DNA from: Microcystis aeruginosa LEGE 91341
GTDB taxonomy: Bacteria > Cyanobacteriota > Cyanobacteriia > Cyanobacteriales > Microcystaceae
DNA: 53,289 bases
Assembly (NCBI RefSeq): GCF_015206885.1
Contig: NZ_JADEXY010000008.1
Coordinates: 1-53,289 of the forward strand
Reading direction: 5' to 3'
Numbering within the stretch: the first letter of the stretch is position 1; each line of letters starts with the position of its first letter. The translations under genes were made by a program, and so were the position numbers. Below are positions 8,301 to 16,800 of this stretch, in pieces. The notes under the pieces were generated by a model. It was not told where the DNA came from and made no database searches. It saw only the letters and a list, made by a program, of their open reading frames with translations.

Positions 8301-9109
8301 AACTTGGACGAGAAAAAACCCTTGCCGGAGAATTAGAGTTAGCCAAAAACTTCTATCTGCAAGCGATAAAAGTAGATGCTACCTATGCCAAGTCCTATCA
8401 TAATCTGGGCTTTTTAGCGGCGCAACAAGGACAATTAGAGGAGGCGATTAGTTATTATCAACAAGCGATTCAATCTCAGCCTGATTATCCCACCGCTTTT
8501 TATAATCTCGGCTTGGTCTATGAACAATTACAAGAGACAGAAAAGGCGATCAATTGTTATTCCCATTCTGTGCAGTTAGATTCCACTAATATGGAGGTTT
8601 ATAAAACTCTGGCGCAGCTGTATGATCGCCAAGAAAACTATGCCAAAGCGGAAAAATACTACCGTTGTGCTTTACTGCTGCAACCGGATAACTTAGAATT
8701 GCGCTATAACTTGGGAGTCGTTCTCTACGAGCAGGAAAAGTTTGATAAAGCAGTCAGTTGCTTCCAAAAAATTATTCAAGCCAAACCCCAAGATGCGATC
8801 GCCTATTTACACTTAGGAATAAGTTATAAGCAGCAAAAATTGTTAACCAAAGCAAAAAGTTGTTTTGAAAAAGCGATCGAGTTAGATCCCGACTATGCCA
8901 TGGCCTATTACAATCTGGGAGTGGTTTATAGCCGTCAACCTGATGAAAGAAAAGCGATTGATTGTTTTCGTCAGTCCCTCTGCTGTGATCCCGAAAACAA
9001 ATTGGCCTATACAGCGCTTCTTTTTACGCTTAGTGGTATTAAGGGAGTTAGTTCAGAGGAAATTTACGACGCTTCTTCTCGTTGGTATCGCAACAAAACC
9101 CAAACTTAA
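5345..9109 (+). CDS. giant TPR protein with SPINDLY/OGT-type glycosyltransferase (GT41) domain
   Basis: 1254 residues from ATG 5345 (frame open from GTG 5294, but the extra 17 codons begin at the MITE edge; neither start has a clear ribosome site). Order: an unassigned N-terminal region (1-250, faintly reminiscent of a sulfotransferase-like fold, e.g. YSHADPRQ; weak), TPR repeats (~260-560), a GT41 domain (~598-955) with IGYISPDFRRHS, GHTTGNRL, the NNTRKLTPETLDVW segment holding the expected catalytic Lys, and PYGGCTTTCEALWMGVP, then at least six further TPRs (~980-1225). GT41 enzymes transfer GlcNAc or a related sugar to Ser/Thr of proteins, with TPRs choosing the target. The C-terminus ends in a linker (LSGIKGVSSEEIYDASSRWY) that normally leads into another GT41 domain, so a second module may have been lost. 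Likely cotranscribed with the next gene, 43 bases on. Confidence 0.85.
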   Translation: MIIFCNRIPYYQTAWSYRVLSELYNRSGLDFQAGVFQDAVSLDRHLRLRQGEAIPLLLQFEVLGQDALQGIQQEGALVVYSHADPRQSLGNTIRGSQETVTQAVAKQLQCQPHIWLPLAHRVIWLNERDIRQTPLGQIEALAQAVGLTFNSQDYPIENLLDFPTKSAPWQECFSKEEQLLVHCLFKPLLLFGGDETGETFREIFLNLVKEINWQTCLDLLATLQKDLWQTLPDQRELVYQEIKNSLIDSFADCGLGNQGAEIAHYLGNQFTQQGHFALAQSWYLKAIELEPERSQSYYNLGVVNEKQQQWESAINYYRQAIRLNPQYAKAYYRLGLNLKQQLINQRENVKDEKKQAITLEISQCLTQVLSLEPNHPSIKFQLAKFWQDQGDLAKAKSLLTAKEWELLPDFVSHLINTGNKWERRGKFPQAQNCYEMALEFEPSAIEPLFNLGLIFEKQEKLPEASAYYHQVLALDPNYIPALQNCGMVLEKIGYIHDAITYYQKILTIDSNHISALKSLSLCAEKLGRITKALDYCHKIQQLEPQDCFNHSFLLWCLGALTTASPQDILDISYLWYIYHVVKQGLPTLKYHQRQPDPDRRLRIGYISPDFRRHSCSFFIKPLLENHHHDQFEIFAYAEVAKEDYVTEKIQAICDHWRSTVGLSDLEVAELIQADQIDILVDLAGHTTGNRLKVLGMKPAPIQATYLGYFITTGLPTIDYWITDEALHPSDTPELTSETIWRLPRCYLTYDNYLDTPAVSPPPFEKTRLITFGSFNNTRKLTPETLDVWCQILKAVPNSRLFLKVIGHAGGDPKVQANLIANFTERGVSADRLFIQGAFSGDQAHFSSYNNVDIHLDPFPYGGCTTTCEALWMGVPTLTLAGGRNMERLSVTLLKAVGLDEWIADTREDYVQKAVQFAQDTVYLANLRATMRDRLAQSELLDAKGMAAAMEAAYRQMWQIYLEEQNKVNSPPLPVVPEENSAAYYHQLGREKTLAGELELAKNFYLQAIKVDATYAKSYHNLGFLAAQQGQLEEAISYYQQAIQSQPDYPTAFYNLGLVYEQLQETEKAINCYSHSVQLDSTNMEVYKTLAQLYDRQENYAKAEKYYRCALLLQPDNLELRYNLGVVLYEQEKFDKAVSCFQKIIQAKPQDAIAYLHLGISYKQQKLLTKAKSCFEKAIELDPDYAMAYYNLGVVYSRQPDERKAIDCFRQSLCCDPENKLAYTALLFTLSGIKGVSSEEIYDASSRWYRNKTQT

Positions 9110-9152
9110 ATATTGTCAATAGTATTGTTTTATAATCATTAAATTTCCTGCC

Positions 9153-12100
9153 ATGACTATCTTCTTACAAACGCTAAAAGCCCAGCATTTTTTAGATAAC
9201 ATTCATATTACCATTGCCCAGATAGGTTCTCGAAAATTATCTGGGGCTGATGATTATAGTAGTCAATCTTGGGGAATTTTTGCCCCTAATTTAACTATCT
9301 ATGGATTTGAGGCCGATGCCGATGAATGTAAGCGCATGAATCAGAATTTAAAGGAAAGAAATATCAGGCATCAAGAAAAACATATTCCCATCGCCCTTAG
9401 TAACATTCAAGGCAAATCCCAACTATATGTTACTAAAGAGAAAATGTGTAGTTCTCTTTATGAACCAAATCACAGCTATGTATCTCGTTTTCGCAATTTT
9501 CTACCAGAATTTCTTACCCTAGACTATGTATCAGAAATAGAAACAACCACCCTGGATAGTTTTTGTGCTAGTGAATTAATTGATACCATTGATTTTTTGC
9601 AGGTAGATGTACAAGGGGCAGAATTAAACATTTTTCAAGGGGCGCCACAGATCATCAAAAACAGCACCTTGGCTATTCAAACCGAAGTTGAATTTGCCCC
9701 TATCTATAAGAATCAACCGCTTTTTGCTGACGTAGATAATCATTTACGGCAGCAAGGTTTTTTTCTTCAAGGTTTTAAAGGATTACATTGTATTTCCAAA
9801 AAATCTTTTCCCGTTGAGATTAAATCGGGTATTCCTCAGTATCTTTCGGGACAACTGTTGTGGTCTGATGCCTTTTACTTTCAAGATTTAATTGGTCAAT
9901 CTAGTCCGGTATCCCCGGAAAAACTATTAAAACAGGCTTGTATCGCGGACATATTGTACTTTCCTGATTATGCTTTAGAATTGCTGGAATATCTCACCGT
10001 CAATTATGGTTCTAATCCTCAATATAATTTTACAGAAGTAATTAATATTGGCCTATCGATTCTCAGGGGAAATACAAGTAATAATATGGCAGAATTGACT
10101 ATCCCCCAATCAAATATCCCTAAGCCAGCGTCTGCGGCCCAACACAAACTCAAAATTGGTTATGTATCCCCTGACTTTAAACGTCATCCCGTAGGTTTTT
10201 TTATTGCCCCAATTATTAAACATCACGATCATCAAAAATTTGAAATTTATTGTTATGGGGAAATCAAAAAAGTTGATCAAATAACAGAAGAAATTAAAGC
10301 TTCTTGCGATCACTGGCGATCAACCCTCGGACTTACCGATGCCGAAGTGATCGAGCAAATTAAACAGGATCAGATTGACATCCTAATTGATCTAGCGGGT
10401 CATACAGACGATAATCGTCTGCCGATCTTTTTTGGCAAACCTGCCCCTATTCAAGCTTCCTACTTGGGCTATTTTGCCACGACAGGTATCCCTACCATCG
10501 ATTATTGGATTACCGATCATCATTTACACCCCGTAGATACGGAAGAAAAAACCAGCGAGACGATTTGGCGACTCCCCAGATGCTATGTGGCCTATCAACC
10601 TTCTTCGGAAGCCCTAGAAGTCAATCCCCTGCCCGCCTTAAGTTCAGAACATATTACCTTTGGTTGCTTGAACAATTTTTCTAAACTGAATCCTTTCCTT
10701 TTATCCCTGTGGGCAAAAATCCTTCAGGCATTACCCCAGGCCCGTCTCATCCTCAAAAGCCACTATCATAATTTAGACGATCCCCAAGAAAAACAAAGTG
10801 TTGAATTATTCCTGCAAGAACAAGGTCTTAATCTCGAACAAGTTGAATTAATTAACTCACCGACATTGGCTGAGGATTATTTCGCTTTGTATCATCGCAT
10901 TGATATTCACCTTGATACTTTTCCTTACAATGGTTGCACGACCACCTGCGATGCCCTATGGATGGGGGTTCCGGTTTTAACCCTTGCTGGCGATCGTAAA
11001 ATCCAACGGATGGGAAATAGTCTCCTACAGGCGATCGGCTTAGGGGATTGGATCGCTCACAGTCCCGAAGAGTACGTTAACAAAGCCATTACTTTTGCCC
11101 AGGATCTAGAGGCGATCGCTAAATTAAGAACTAGCTTAAGAGAGCGTTTTCAAAAATCTCAACTAGGAGATATACAAGGTTTAACTCTAGCCTTAGAAAA
11201 TGCTTATCAACAGATGTGGAAAAAACTAGAACAGGAAAAAATACAACCATTAGAGTCCGGTGATCAACAAATAAACCCGATGCACTCTCCGGTAGAGACG
11301 CAAAGTCCCCTCAATTATTACAGTCAATACCTGCAAAAACATTGTCCTCAAATTACCTCAGAAGATTGTGATCAACTTTTAGCTTTTGCTGATAATACTA
11401 ACTGGAATCAACCCACTACCCTGAGGGAATGGAACAATGTAGCAGTGATTATGCTTATTGAGGCAGAAGAGACACAAGATATTGCCTTTCGCAAACGACT
11501 ATTAAACGATGCGATAGCGGTTTTAGAGAAAGGAAAAGCCCATCCCTTAGCCGCCGTTCATTTAGCGCTGATTTATAGTCTAATAGGCGATTACAGCAAA
11601 GCCTATGTTTTAGCTTATTCTGTTTTTGTCGGTATTCTTGATCCGGCTTTTAGGAAAACCGCTTCAAACAAAGGACTTGTTTATTTACCTTCCACCGCGC
11701 GTACTTTATTAAACAAAGCTGAATATTTAGAGAAAATTCTAGCAGCCGAAAACTGCTACGAGCAAATATTACTCTTATGTAGTGAAGTTCTTAATCTATC
11801 TCAACCCTACTTTTACACAGCTTCTGGGCAAGATACTCTACAATTAATCTCTCAATCCCTTGCAACATCTCCCGTCGTACAGTTACAACTAGGAATTGCT
11901 CGTTTTTGTGGGCAAAAATGGGATGGTATTTTTTACTTGCTCAAAGCTCATCAGATTAATCCCACTTACCCCCCCTCAATACAAGCTCTTTATTTGGCTT
12001 ATCGTAACTTACCGGAAGCAAAAACGGCAGAGTATTGGCTTCAGCAAGGGGTCACTCATTTTAACCCCAATTCTCCTGATGTGGGAGAGTGGATTTGGAC

Positions 12101-12872
12101 CCAAGCCAGACTGGAAAATCCTTTTACTTATGTTCCCTATGATAATCTCATTCTGACAGTGGAAGCTAACTTAAAAAGTATTACCACTGCTGTTTTACTC
12201 GCCCAAAAAGATTGGTTTGAAGCGGAAATGGAATTATGGCGTATCCAAATCCGTCCTGATATGACCGTTATTGATGTGGGGGCCAATGTAGGAGTTTATA
12301 CCTTTAGTGCCGCCCAAAGGGTGGGAGAAACAGGGAAAGTCATCGCTATCGAACCGTTTAAAGATTGTGTAAACTGCTTACGAGAAACAAGCCGTATCAA
12401 TCAACTCCCTTGGGTTAAAATTTACGAAGCGGCGGCGAGTGATCATTGTGGTTCGGCGAAACTATCTCTCCATAATGCCAGTGAGTTAAATGAGGTTGTC
12501 AGCGATAATTCCCCTAATTATGATTTGGCTAATACTGTAACTATTCAATGTTTAACCCTTGATAGTTTAATTGAAACAGAAAACCTGACGAGGGTTGACT
12601 GGTTAAAAATAGATGCCGAGGGACATGAAATAAAAGTTCTACAGGGAGCGGAACGTTTATTAACAGAATTTAAGCCCAATATTATCTATGAAAATATTGC
12701 TGGAAACCACGGTAGCAATAGTGCTATAATGGAATACATCCAAGCAAAAGGTTATCAGGTTTATAGTTATCGCCCCTATGTCCAGGAATTAGTTCCTGTG
12801 ACCGATGCAAAACAACTAAACAGTCAGTTAAACTTAATTGCTGTTTATAATGCTAAGGGGGTAAAGCCTTAA
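9153..12872 (+). CDS. FkbM - GT41 - TPR-like - FkbM modular protein
   Basis: 1239 residues, ATG 9153. The first ~240 residues form an FkbM-type SAM methyltransferase domain (IYGFEADADECKRM, DFLQVDVQGAELNIFQGA). Residues ~331-690 are a GT41 domain (IGYVSPDFKRHPVGFF, GHTDDNRLPIF, LNNFSKLNPFLLSLW, YNGCTTTCDALWMGVP). Residues ~720-1010 are helical and TPR-like. Residues ~1036-1239 are a second FkbM domain with a full SAM motif (VIDVGANVGVYTFSAA, VIAIEPF, DWLKIDAEGHEIKVLQGA). FkbM enzymes O-methylate sugars and other hydroxyls, so this chain could attach a sugar and methylate it. The first FkbM domain lacks a clear glycine-rich DxGxNxG loop, reading AQIGSRKLSG instead, so it may be degenerate. It sits between the TPR-GT41 gene and a secreted Ser/Thr-rich protein. 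Confidence 0.85.
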   Translation: MTIFLQTLKAQHFLDNIHITIAQIGSRKLSGADDYSSQSWGIFAPNLTIYGFEADADECKRMNQNLKERNIRHQEKHIPIALSNIQGKSQLYVTKEKMCSSLYEPNHSYVSRFRNFLPEFLTLDYVSEIETTTLDSFCASELIDTIDFLQVDVQGAELNIFQGAPQIIKNSTLAIQTEVEFAPIYKNQPLFADVDNHLRQQGFFLQGFKGLHCISKKSFPVEIKSGIPQYLSGQLLWSDAFYFQDLIGQSSPVSPEKLLKQACIADILYFPDYALELLEYLTVNYGSNPQYNFTEVINIGLSILRGNTSNNMAELTIPQSNIPKPASAAQHKLKIGYVSPDFKRHPVGFFIAPIIKHHDHQKFEIYCYGEIKKVDQITEEIKASCDHWRSTLGLTDAEVIEQIKQDQIDILIDLAGHTDDNRLPIFFGKPAPIQASYLGYFATTGIPTIDYWITDHHLHPVDTEEKTSETIWRLPRCYVAYQPSSEALEVNPLPALSSEHITFGCLNNFSKLNPFLLSLWAKILQALPQARLILKSHYHNLDDPQEKQSVELFLQEQGLNLEQVELINSPTLAEDYFALYHRIDIHLDTFPYNGCTTTCDALWMGVPVLTLAGDRKIQRMGNSLLQAIGLGDWIAHSPEEYVNKAITFAQDLEAIAKLRTSLRERFQKSQLGDIQGLTLALENAYQQMWKKLEQEKIQPLESGDQQINPMHSPVETQSPLNYYSQYLQKHCPQITSEDCDQLLAFADNTNWNQPTTLREWNNVAVIMLIEAEETQDIAFRKRLLNDAIAVLEKGKAHPLAAVHLALIYSLIGDYSKAYVLAYSVFVGILDPAFRKTASNKGLVYLPSTARTLLNKAEYLEKILAAENCYEQILLLCSEVLNLSQPYFYTASGQDTLQLISQSLATSPVVQLQLGIARFCGQKWDGIFYLLKAHQINPTYPPSIQALYLAYRNLPEAKTAEYWLQQGVTHFNPNSPDVGEWIWTQARLENPFTYVPYDNLILTVEANLKSITTAVLLAQKDWFEAEMELWRIQIRPDMTVIDVGANVGVYTFSAAQRVGETGKVIAIEPFKDCVNCLRETSRINQLPWVKIYEAAASDHCGSAKLSLHNASELNEVVSDNSPNYDLANTVTIQCLTLDSLIETENLTRVDWLKIDAEGHEIKVLQGAERLLTEFKPNIIYENIAGNHGSNSAIMEYIQAKGYQVYSYRPYVQELVPVTDAKQLNSQLNLIAVYNAKGVKP

Positions 12873-12913
12873 ATACCGTTTTTAATTTACCAATTGAAAA
12901 TGAGGTTAATAAA

Positions 12914-13612
12914 ATGAAAACTCTAAGCAGACTTAACTCCAAAGAATCGGCACTAACTATCTTAGTTATTGTTTCACAAATTTTTGTCGTTAATGTTCGG
13001 GTAATTGCCCAGTCAATTCCTCAAATTTCGATTCCCCGTCTTCCTTCTCCTGTTATTCCTATAAGAATCCCAAATATAGTAATTCCTACGGTAAATGTGA
13101 CAATAAAGGATAATATTCCTTCCACCAGCCTCAAATCTCCACCAGTCATTCCTACTGCGATTACCCCTACGGTAAATGTGACAATAAAGGATAATATTCC
13201 TTCCACCAGCCTTAAATCTCCACCGATCATTCCCACGTTGAATGTATCCTTCAATGAGCAAGGTCGTCCTATTTTTGCTAAGTATGATGGCAAAGATATT
13301 TCTACTAATATTCCTAGCATTTTAGATTTAAAACCCCTTACTTTTTCCGTCACGGGAAACCAAGGTAATACAGAACCTAGTTCTCTTTCTGTGATTAACA
13401 ATAATGGAGTGACAACCGAAACGACCAGAGTTGGCAGCACAAGTATTCCTATTCCACAACCAACAGCAGCTAATGGTCAGCTTGTCACGGTATCTACAGT
13501 TAATGTAGTTTTTCCATCTAGTCAAAAAGCGACGGGGATAAGTTCTACGGTAACGGGTAATAGCTCTTCATTTAACCTACAAGTTAATTTCACAGCTCCG
13601 GTTTTAGACTAG
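12914..13612 (+). CDS. secreted Ser/Thr/Pro-rich protein with internal repeat
   Basis: 232 residues, ATG 12914, 41 bases after the FkbM-GT41 gene and probably in the same transcript. Hydrophobic export signal at about residues 13-33 (ALTILVIVSQIFVVNVRVIAQ). The mature chain is rich in Ser, Thr, Pro, Ile and Asn, without Cys, and contains two copies of a ~23-residue unit (PTVNVTIKDNIPSTSLKSPP...) at 81-base period. It ends in APVLD, echoing the SVLD end of the broken secreted protein at 4359. No known domain recognised. Composition and position make it a plausible substrate of the neighbouring glycosyltransferases, but that is inference. Confidence 0.65.
   Translation: MKTLSRLNSKESALTILVIVSQIFVVNVRVIAQSIPQISIPRLPSPVIPIRIPNIVIPTVNVTIKDNIPSTSLKSPPVIPTAITPTVNVTIKDNIPSTSLKSPPIIPTLNVSFNEQGRPIFAKYDGKDISTNIPSILDLKPLTFSVTGNQGNTEPSSLSVINNNGVTTETTRVGSTSIPIPQPTAANGQLVTVSTVNVVFPSSQKATGISSTVTGNSSSFNLQVNFTAPVLD
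13085..13235 (+). repeat. two ~70-bp direct repeats inside the secreted-protein gene
   Basis: Copies at 13085-13154 and 13166-13235 (period 81) differ at only a few positions, so the duplication is recent. Each encodes PTVNVTIKDNIPSTSLKSPP. Slippage or recombination here would change repeat number without changing frame. Confidence 0.9.
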
Positions 13613-13852
13613 GATGACTGGTGATGAGCAAGTAAGCCCAATCCCTCTCGCGACATCATTGGGAAAATGTTCGAGAATAACATTTTGGATGCAGGCTCCT
13701 TGCGCCCAAAATGTCGGGCAAATTCGTTTTATTTAGGAGCATAAAGCATACGTCCTCCCCTAGATAACCTTTTCGGTGATATTTGGTAGTGGTGGTGAGC
13801 CTTGTTGCTCATCCGGTATAAAGTGTGCAAAATATTTATCTTTCTGATCTCG
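13613..13852. other. intergenic gap with a long-stem hairpin and inverted ends
   Basis: A perfect 9-bp stem, ACATTTTGG 13680-13688 with CCAAAATGT 13706-13714, loop 17; no T-run follows on either strand, so terminator function is doubtful. GATGAGCAA near 13622 is matched inverted by TTGCTCATC near 13804, giving a ~190-bp inverted-repeat-bounded block that could be another short mobile element (weak). Confidence 0.4.
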
Positions 13853-16800
13853 ATGGCAAGGCGAGCGAATGAGTCTCCGAATGACCTCTTTGTTTTTGTT
13901 ATTTTGTCGGGTTTAGCTATTAGCTCAACCCCCTTCATTTTGTTATTTTATGATGCTCGTGAATCGTTATTGGTTGGGGGGCAGGTTAAGGCTTTTAGTT
14001 CAATTGTGCTATATACTGGCGATCGCCAACAATCCAGCGATAACTTGTTCTGCAAATTTGATCCGCTCCCATTGGTTAATTGGCAAGCCATAGAAGCTAA
14101 ACTGTTGCAATGGTTTTATCCTTCTTTGTATTCTGCCCAAAATCAAGCTCTGACTTCTTATTCGGGGCAAATCGTACTCGAGGGATCGTCGGAACAAATC
14201 CTCGATGTTAAGGGCGTATCTATTACAGTTGCGGCAGCATCGGCGAACCGAGAAACCGAATCTCGTCAAGAGACCATTCAAGTCGCTGAAACAGAAAAAA
14301 CTATTTCTTCTGCTTCAACTGGGTCTCTGAATCTGTCTGATCAACCGTCAGCCAAAGATGAGTCAGATTTATTTGAGTTCCTGACCCAGGGGCAATATCA
14401 CCGTCGGGCTGAAACGGATCAAGAGTTGGCTGTGACTGTAACTATTGGTTCCTCCTCCCCGAACCTTTCAGAGAGTCTCTCTAAACGCTCCGAGCAGCCC
14501 TCCACGGAGTCGGTATTAATAACTCAAGCTTTTTCTGGGGAGAATCTCTCGGGAAAAGCGTCAGATTTAATGCCGGTGGACGGTCAAACACCGGATCAGC
14601 CTCTGCCTTTGCCCCATTCTCCAAATTCCGCTTCAACCCGGTCTCTGAATCCATCCGATCGGCCGTCAGTGGAGGATGACTCAGATTTGCGTCTGTTCCT
14701 TACCCAGGGGCAATATCACCGTCAGGCCGAAACGGATCAAGAGTCGGCTGTGACTGTAACTATTGGTTTCCCCTCACCGAGCTTTTCAGAGAATATCTCT
14801 AAACACTCCGAGCATCCCTCCACGGAGTCGGTATTGATAACTCAAGCTTTTTCTGGGGAGAATCTCTCGGGAAAAGCATCAGATTTAATGCCGGTGGACG
14901 GTCAAACACCGGATCAACCTCTGCCCCATTCTCCAAATTCCGCTTCAACCCGGTCTCTGAATCTGTCTGATCAACCGTCAGCTAAGGATGACTCAGATTT
15001 ATTTGAGTTCCTGACCCAGGGGCAATATCACCGTCAGGCCGAAACGGATCAAGAGTCGGCCGTAACTGTAACTATTAGTTCCTTCTCACCGAAGATCTTT
15101 ACTCATATTGCCAATCAAGAATTTTTATCAGTAGATACTCGGTTAGCTTCCTTTACCATTTCCGATACTCCGGCAATAAGTAATATATTAAATGACTTAG
15201 AATTAAATCAAAATAGCATTAACGCACCTGTCTTTGGTATAGTTACATACAAAGAAATTAGCCAACTAAATTTGGCGCAAACTGGAAACTCAGATTTTTT
15301 TACTCCCAAAGATGTACCTCCTGTTCCAGTTCCTCCAGTTCCAGAAATTATTAAACCAGATGAACAAGTTCCTCGTCAATCCCCGTTAACTGAAGAACAA
15401 TTGAAAATTAAAGATCTTGCCGTCAAGAGTTTTCTGGAAAGTGTTGCGGTACGCTATCCTTTTATTGTTAATACCAATGACTTGCTTACAATAAACCCTT
15501 ACAAGTATAGGCCGACCATTCTCAACTCCTATTTTAATCTTAATTTTGATTTAGATCAATATTCACTGGGTAATCAAGTAAATTTTGAAGAGTTTAATGA
15601 TCCTCTAATTACGAGATTTAATTTTTCTTACTATCCAGATAATCGGCAATTTTATTGGCTTTATGATAACAATGTCGTGATTGAAACAAATGGCTTTCAT
15701 GGCAACATCAATTATCAAGGAAACGTTATTACTCAAAAATCTCGACAGACGGCAATTTCCACGATCCCATTTTTTGGAGTTCAGACAGTCTTTGCCCTAC
15801 CTCAAGCATTTGAAAGTGCTACGGGTTTTGAAAAAGATAATAACAACTTAAATATTACTAGCGGTGCTGTTGAGGTTATTTCACCTCAAGGTGTACCAGG
15901 TGTTACTCAAGTAGTTTTTAATATTGACGGAGAGAGTGAGGTTGTTAGTTTGGATGACACTCGTAAAGCTTCAACTTTTACCGAAGAGGGGGGAGGCTCT
16001 TATTTTGGTAACTTAGATGCAGATAATGCTCCTAAATTTTTACAAGGGTTTACTACCGTTAACTTTCAAGGTTTATTAGACAATGGGGTCAGATTGCAAC
16101 TTGGGCAAAGAATTCCCCCGGAAAATTTAGCCAAAATCGGGGTTACAGTAGGAGATTTTTTCACAACGGCAGGGTTTAACTTCAATCAGTCTTTAAGTTC
16201 CTTCCCCGGTTTGAAAACCTTACAATTTAACAAGGGACTTGAAGATCAAGTGTCTCGGATTTATGCTAGGGTTTTAAATCTTGATAGTTCACAATTGCAG
16301 AATAATGATATTGTCGCTTTAATGAGCAATCCTTTTTTGACTCAAGAGCAACGGGATTTTCATTACCTGAATTCTCTCATGTGGTATAGTAGCGGTCAAC
16401 GAGCACCCGAAATTACGACTCGTTCTTTCGATCCAGAAAATCATAATTGGTATCGTTATATTTTCAATTATTCCCAGAATCGAACTCTGCTAAAATATCA
16501 CCCTAAAAAAGTTGAATTAAGTTATACAAATGTCTTTGCTAATCCTGGCGTTTCCCTCACCGTATCTCCCTTTTTGAGTGATGTAGATGAGAAACAAATG
16601 CTGAATGCTACTTTGGGTTTAGCTTTGGGGGGGCTATTTTACTTACTCAACCCGAATGATATTAATGGTGCCCTAACCACAGCCAGACAAAAGTATGAAG
16701 AGAATCAAGCTCCCGAATCTTTTTCTACTCAATCCACCTCGGCTGATAGAAGAGCAATGAACCTAAGATTAAATAATAGTCTTCAGAATGCAAACCTTGT

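Noticed and set aside
13021-13440. Antisense frame of 139 residues with repeats
   Set aside because: It mirrors the repeats of the secreted-protein gene on the other strand; that strand has the signal peptide, tight spacing and sensible codons.
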